Of a stretch of DNA of 17,871 nucleotides, positions 16,495 to 17,871 are shown piece by piece (the first letter of the stretch is position 1; each line of letters starts with the position of its first letter). The stretch comes from Isotricha intestinalis (taxonomy: Eukaryota; Ciliophora; Litostomatea; Vestibuliferida; Isotrichidae), in assembly GCA_023807065.1 (NCBI GenBank), contig JAJJLU010000819.1:1-17871 (forward strand). The letters run 5' to 3'. The notes beneath the pieces were generated by a model. The model was not told the origin of the DNA and made no database searches. It worked only from the letters and a program-made list of their open reading frames with translations. Position numbers and translations under genes: made by a program.

Positions 16495-17871
16495 ATTTTT
16501 ATTAGTTATTTTTTTATTTATTTATTATAAAAATTTAATTCTTTGATTTATTTTTTTTTGTTATTTTCAAAATAATAATTTTGTTTAATCAAAACTTTTA
16601 AAAATATTTTATTTTCAAATCGATCAATCAATAATATTAAATAATCAATTAAAATATTATTTTATTGAGTAAAATCACTTAAAAAATCCAAATTTGGAAA
16701 TAAAAAAGGAGATATGAAAAAATAAGAACAAACGTTTATATTAAAAAGAAAGGAGATTAAAATAAGTTAATTAAAAAAATATGTTTATACGAATTCAACA
16801 TGAAATCCAAATCTTACAATCATAACAATTGTATAATTTTGAAAATTTTTTCTTTTTCAAAAATTCTTAAAGAAATAAAATAATAAAGGAAAATTGTTTT
16901 TTTTTCAAAATTAACAAAAATATCAGTTCATTAATTAAAGCTTTTTCATGCTATAGCATTATTCTTCATATCATTTAATTGTCTAATTTTATATGAATTT
17001 TAAATTAAAAAGTAAATAATTGATTAAAAAGAAAAAAGATTAATATATAGTAATATTATTATATTTTTTCTTAAGCAAATATTAAATGTTTTTTCCTTTT
17101 GAGAAAAGAATCAATTGAAAAATTAATGTTATAAAATATATTTATTTATATTGAATTTAGAACAAAACCAATATTTAAATTCAAACTGATAAGGAAAAAA
17201 ATTTGCTTTATTCAATTAATAATTAAATTTATTGTTAAAGAAATATTTATAAATATATGAATGATGAATTGATGATTTCTATTCTTAAAAGAAAGAATGA
17301 TAATTTATCTGATAAAAAGAAAAATCAATTATAAAATCTTTCAAAAATAATTTGTTCATTTCATTGATATTACAATAATTAAACAATTATTTTAATATTC
17401 AAAAGAGATTCACTTATTTCAAATATACTTGAATATTTAAAGATGATTTCCTTAATCTTCCCATTATATATTTATAAAAATTTTTCTTTATTTATTAAAT
17501 GGGTTTCCACTCCGGAATAGGGCAGTCACCCACAACAAGTTAAACTTGTTAAAATTAGGAATATAATTTAGATTTTTATTTACTTCAAATAATGGATTAA
17601 AAGGCCTGATTTGTTACTGGATAAAATTAGGCAAATTTTCTTTAATTATTTTTATTAATATCAAAAAATCTTTATTTAGTTTTTAAGGGGTTAAATAAAA
17701 TAAATTGATTATAAAAAAAATCAAATAAATACATAAAATAATAATTTATTTATGGATATAAAAAATTAATTTAATTAATTAAAAAAAATAATTAAAGAAA
17801 ATAAAATGACTGAAGAAGTGAAATGTAAATATAAAAATAAAAAATAAGTAAATTAGAAGAATATATTATAA
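16495..17871. other. AT-rich right-end spacer, no gene recognised
   Basis: Nearly 1.4 kb without a supported gene. One plus-strand frame from 16714 can be read for 330 codons if all stops are ignored, but guanine is not concentrated at first positions (26, 26 and 36), so I do not call it coding. The only distinct object is the GC-rich island at 17500-17550. The window ends in AT-rich sequence without telomeric repeats. Confidence 0.55.
17500..17550. other. GC-rich hairpin island, candidate structured RNA or regulatory element
   Basis: Bases 17501-17540 are about 55% G+C in surroundings near 20%. Three complementary pairings fit in 51 nt: TGGGT (17500-17504) with ACCCA (17528-17532), TTCC (17505-17508) with GGAA (17514-17517) inside it, and AACAAGT (17534-17540) with ACTTGTT (17544-17550) closing a 3-nt loop. 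A second local pairing, GCCT (17604-17607) with AGGC (17629-17632), lies downstream. It does not match tRNA, 5S, U1, U2, U4-U6 or SRP sequence as I know them. Strand is undetermined. Confidence 0.35.

Noticed and set aside
17499..17543. Tiny ORF (14 codons from ATG at 17499) in the GC island
   Set aside because: It is too short and has no context; the base composition and pairing are better explained as a structured element.
17490..17640. tRNA, snRNA or SRP RNA in the GC-rich patch
   Set aside because: No A-box/B-box pair, no cloverleaf, and no match to the conserved U-snRNA or SRP apical-loop sequences.
16714..17700. A 330-codon plus-strand frame readable if TAA/TAG are Gln and TGA is Trp, including a protein-like stretch over the GC island
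   Set aside because: Guanine counts at codon positions 1, 2 and 3 are 26, 26 and 36, so there is no coding periodicity. TGA occurs about as often as expected by chance, and the other frames across the GC island look equally protein-like.
1..17871. Whole window using a reassigned ciliate code (UAA/UAG=Gln)
   Set aside because: The genes at 4136-6409, 7081-9345 and 9511-14520 run for 757, 754 and 1669 codons with Gln as CAA, no internal TAA/TAG, and natural protein ends at TAA or TAG.
1..17871. CRISPR arrays, insertion sequences or operons
   Set aside because: No spaced direct repeats, transposase or inverted-repeat ends were seen, and the gene structure is eukaryotic. The only regular arrays are the telomere and the in-gene 78-bp repeats.

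Overview
The window looks like the end of a ciliate macronuclear chromosome. It opens with four tandem copies of the heptamer CCCCAAT (G-strand ATTGGGG), a telomere-type repeat, and the first gene starts only about 150 bp further in. The DNA is extremely AT-rich. The long genes read as single open frames under the standard code, with Gln written CAA, and end at TAA or TAG; I saw no introns. That excludes the Tetrahymena/Paramecium/hypotrich code. The gene content (an SK-type K+ channel, a giant multi-pass TmcB-like PAS protein, a probable basal-body/ciliary coiled-coil protein) fits a ciliate. A standard-code ciliate such as a litostome (the group of the rumen trichostomes) or a relative is my best guess, as inference only. 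The right end has no telomere.

Layout: 1-30 telomere; 184-2306 (+) an EF-hand plus leucine-rich/DUF285 (BspA-like) gene broken into six frames, carrying a clean tandem array of 78-bp repeats; 2307-3389 spacer with a short decayed coding relic; 3390-3851 (-) a tryparedoxin/nucleoredoxin-like protein, divergent from 4136-6409 (+) a 757-residue Lys/Asn-rich coiled-coil protein; 6410-7080 a decayed gene; 7081-9345 (-) an SK-like potassium channel; 9511-14520 (-) a 1669-residue PAS-domain membrane protein only 165 bp upstream of the channel; 14521-16053 spacer with an odd stop-rich tract that keeps coding periodicity; 16054-16494 (-) a small basic protein of unknown function with an internal repeat; 16495-17871 spacer containing a GC-rich, hairpin-rich island at 17500-17550.

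The two large minus-strand genes are both membrane signalling proteins in tandem: a Ca2+/calmodulin-type K+ channel and a putative sensor. A functional link is possible but not shown by sequence. The most unusual features are the multiply frameshifted but nonsense-free subtelomeric gene, where three of the five -1 shifts can be placed on in-frame canonical slippery heptamers; the coding relics in the spacers; the 14.7-16.0 kb stop-rich frame; and the GC island. The intact neighbouring frames (1669, 757 and 754 codons) argue against uniformly poor sequence quality.
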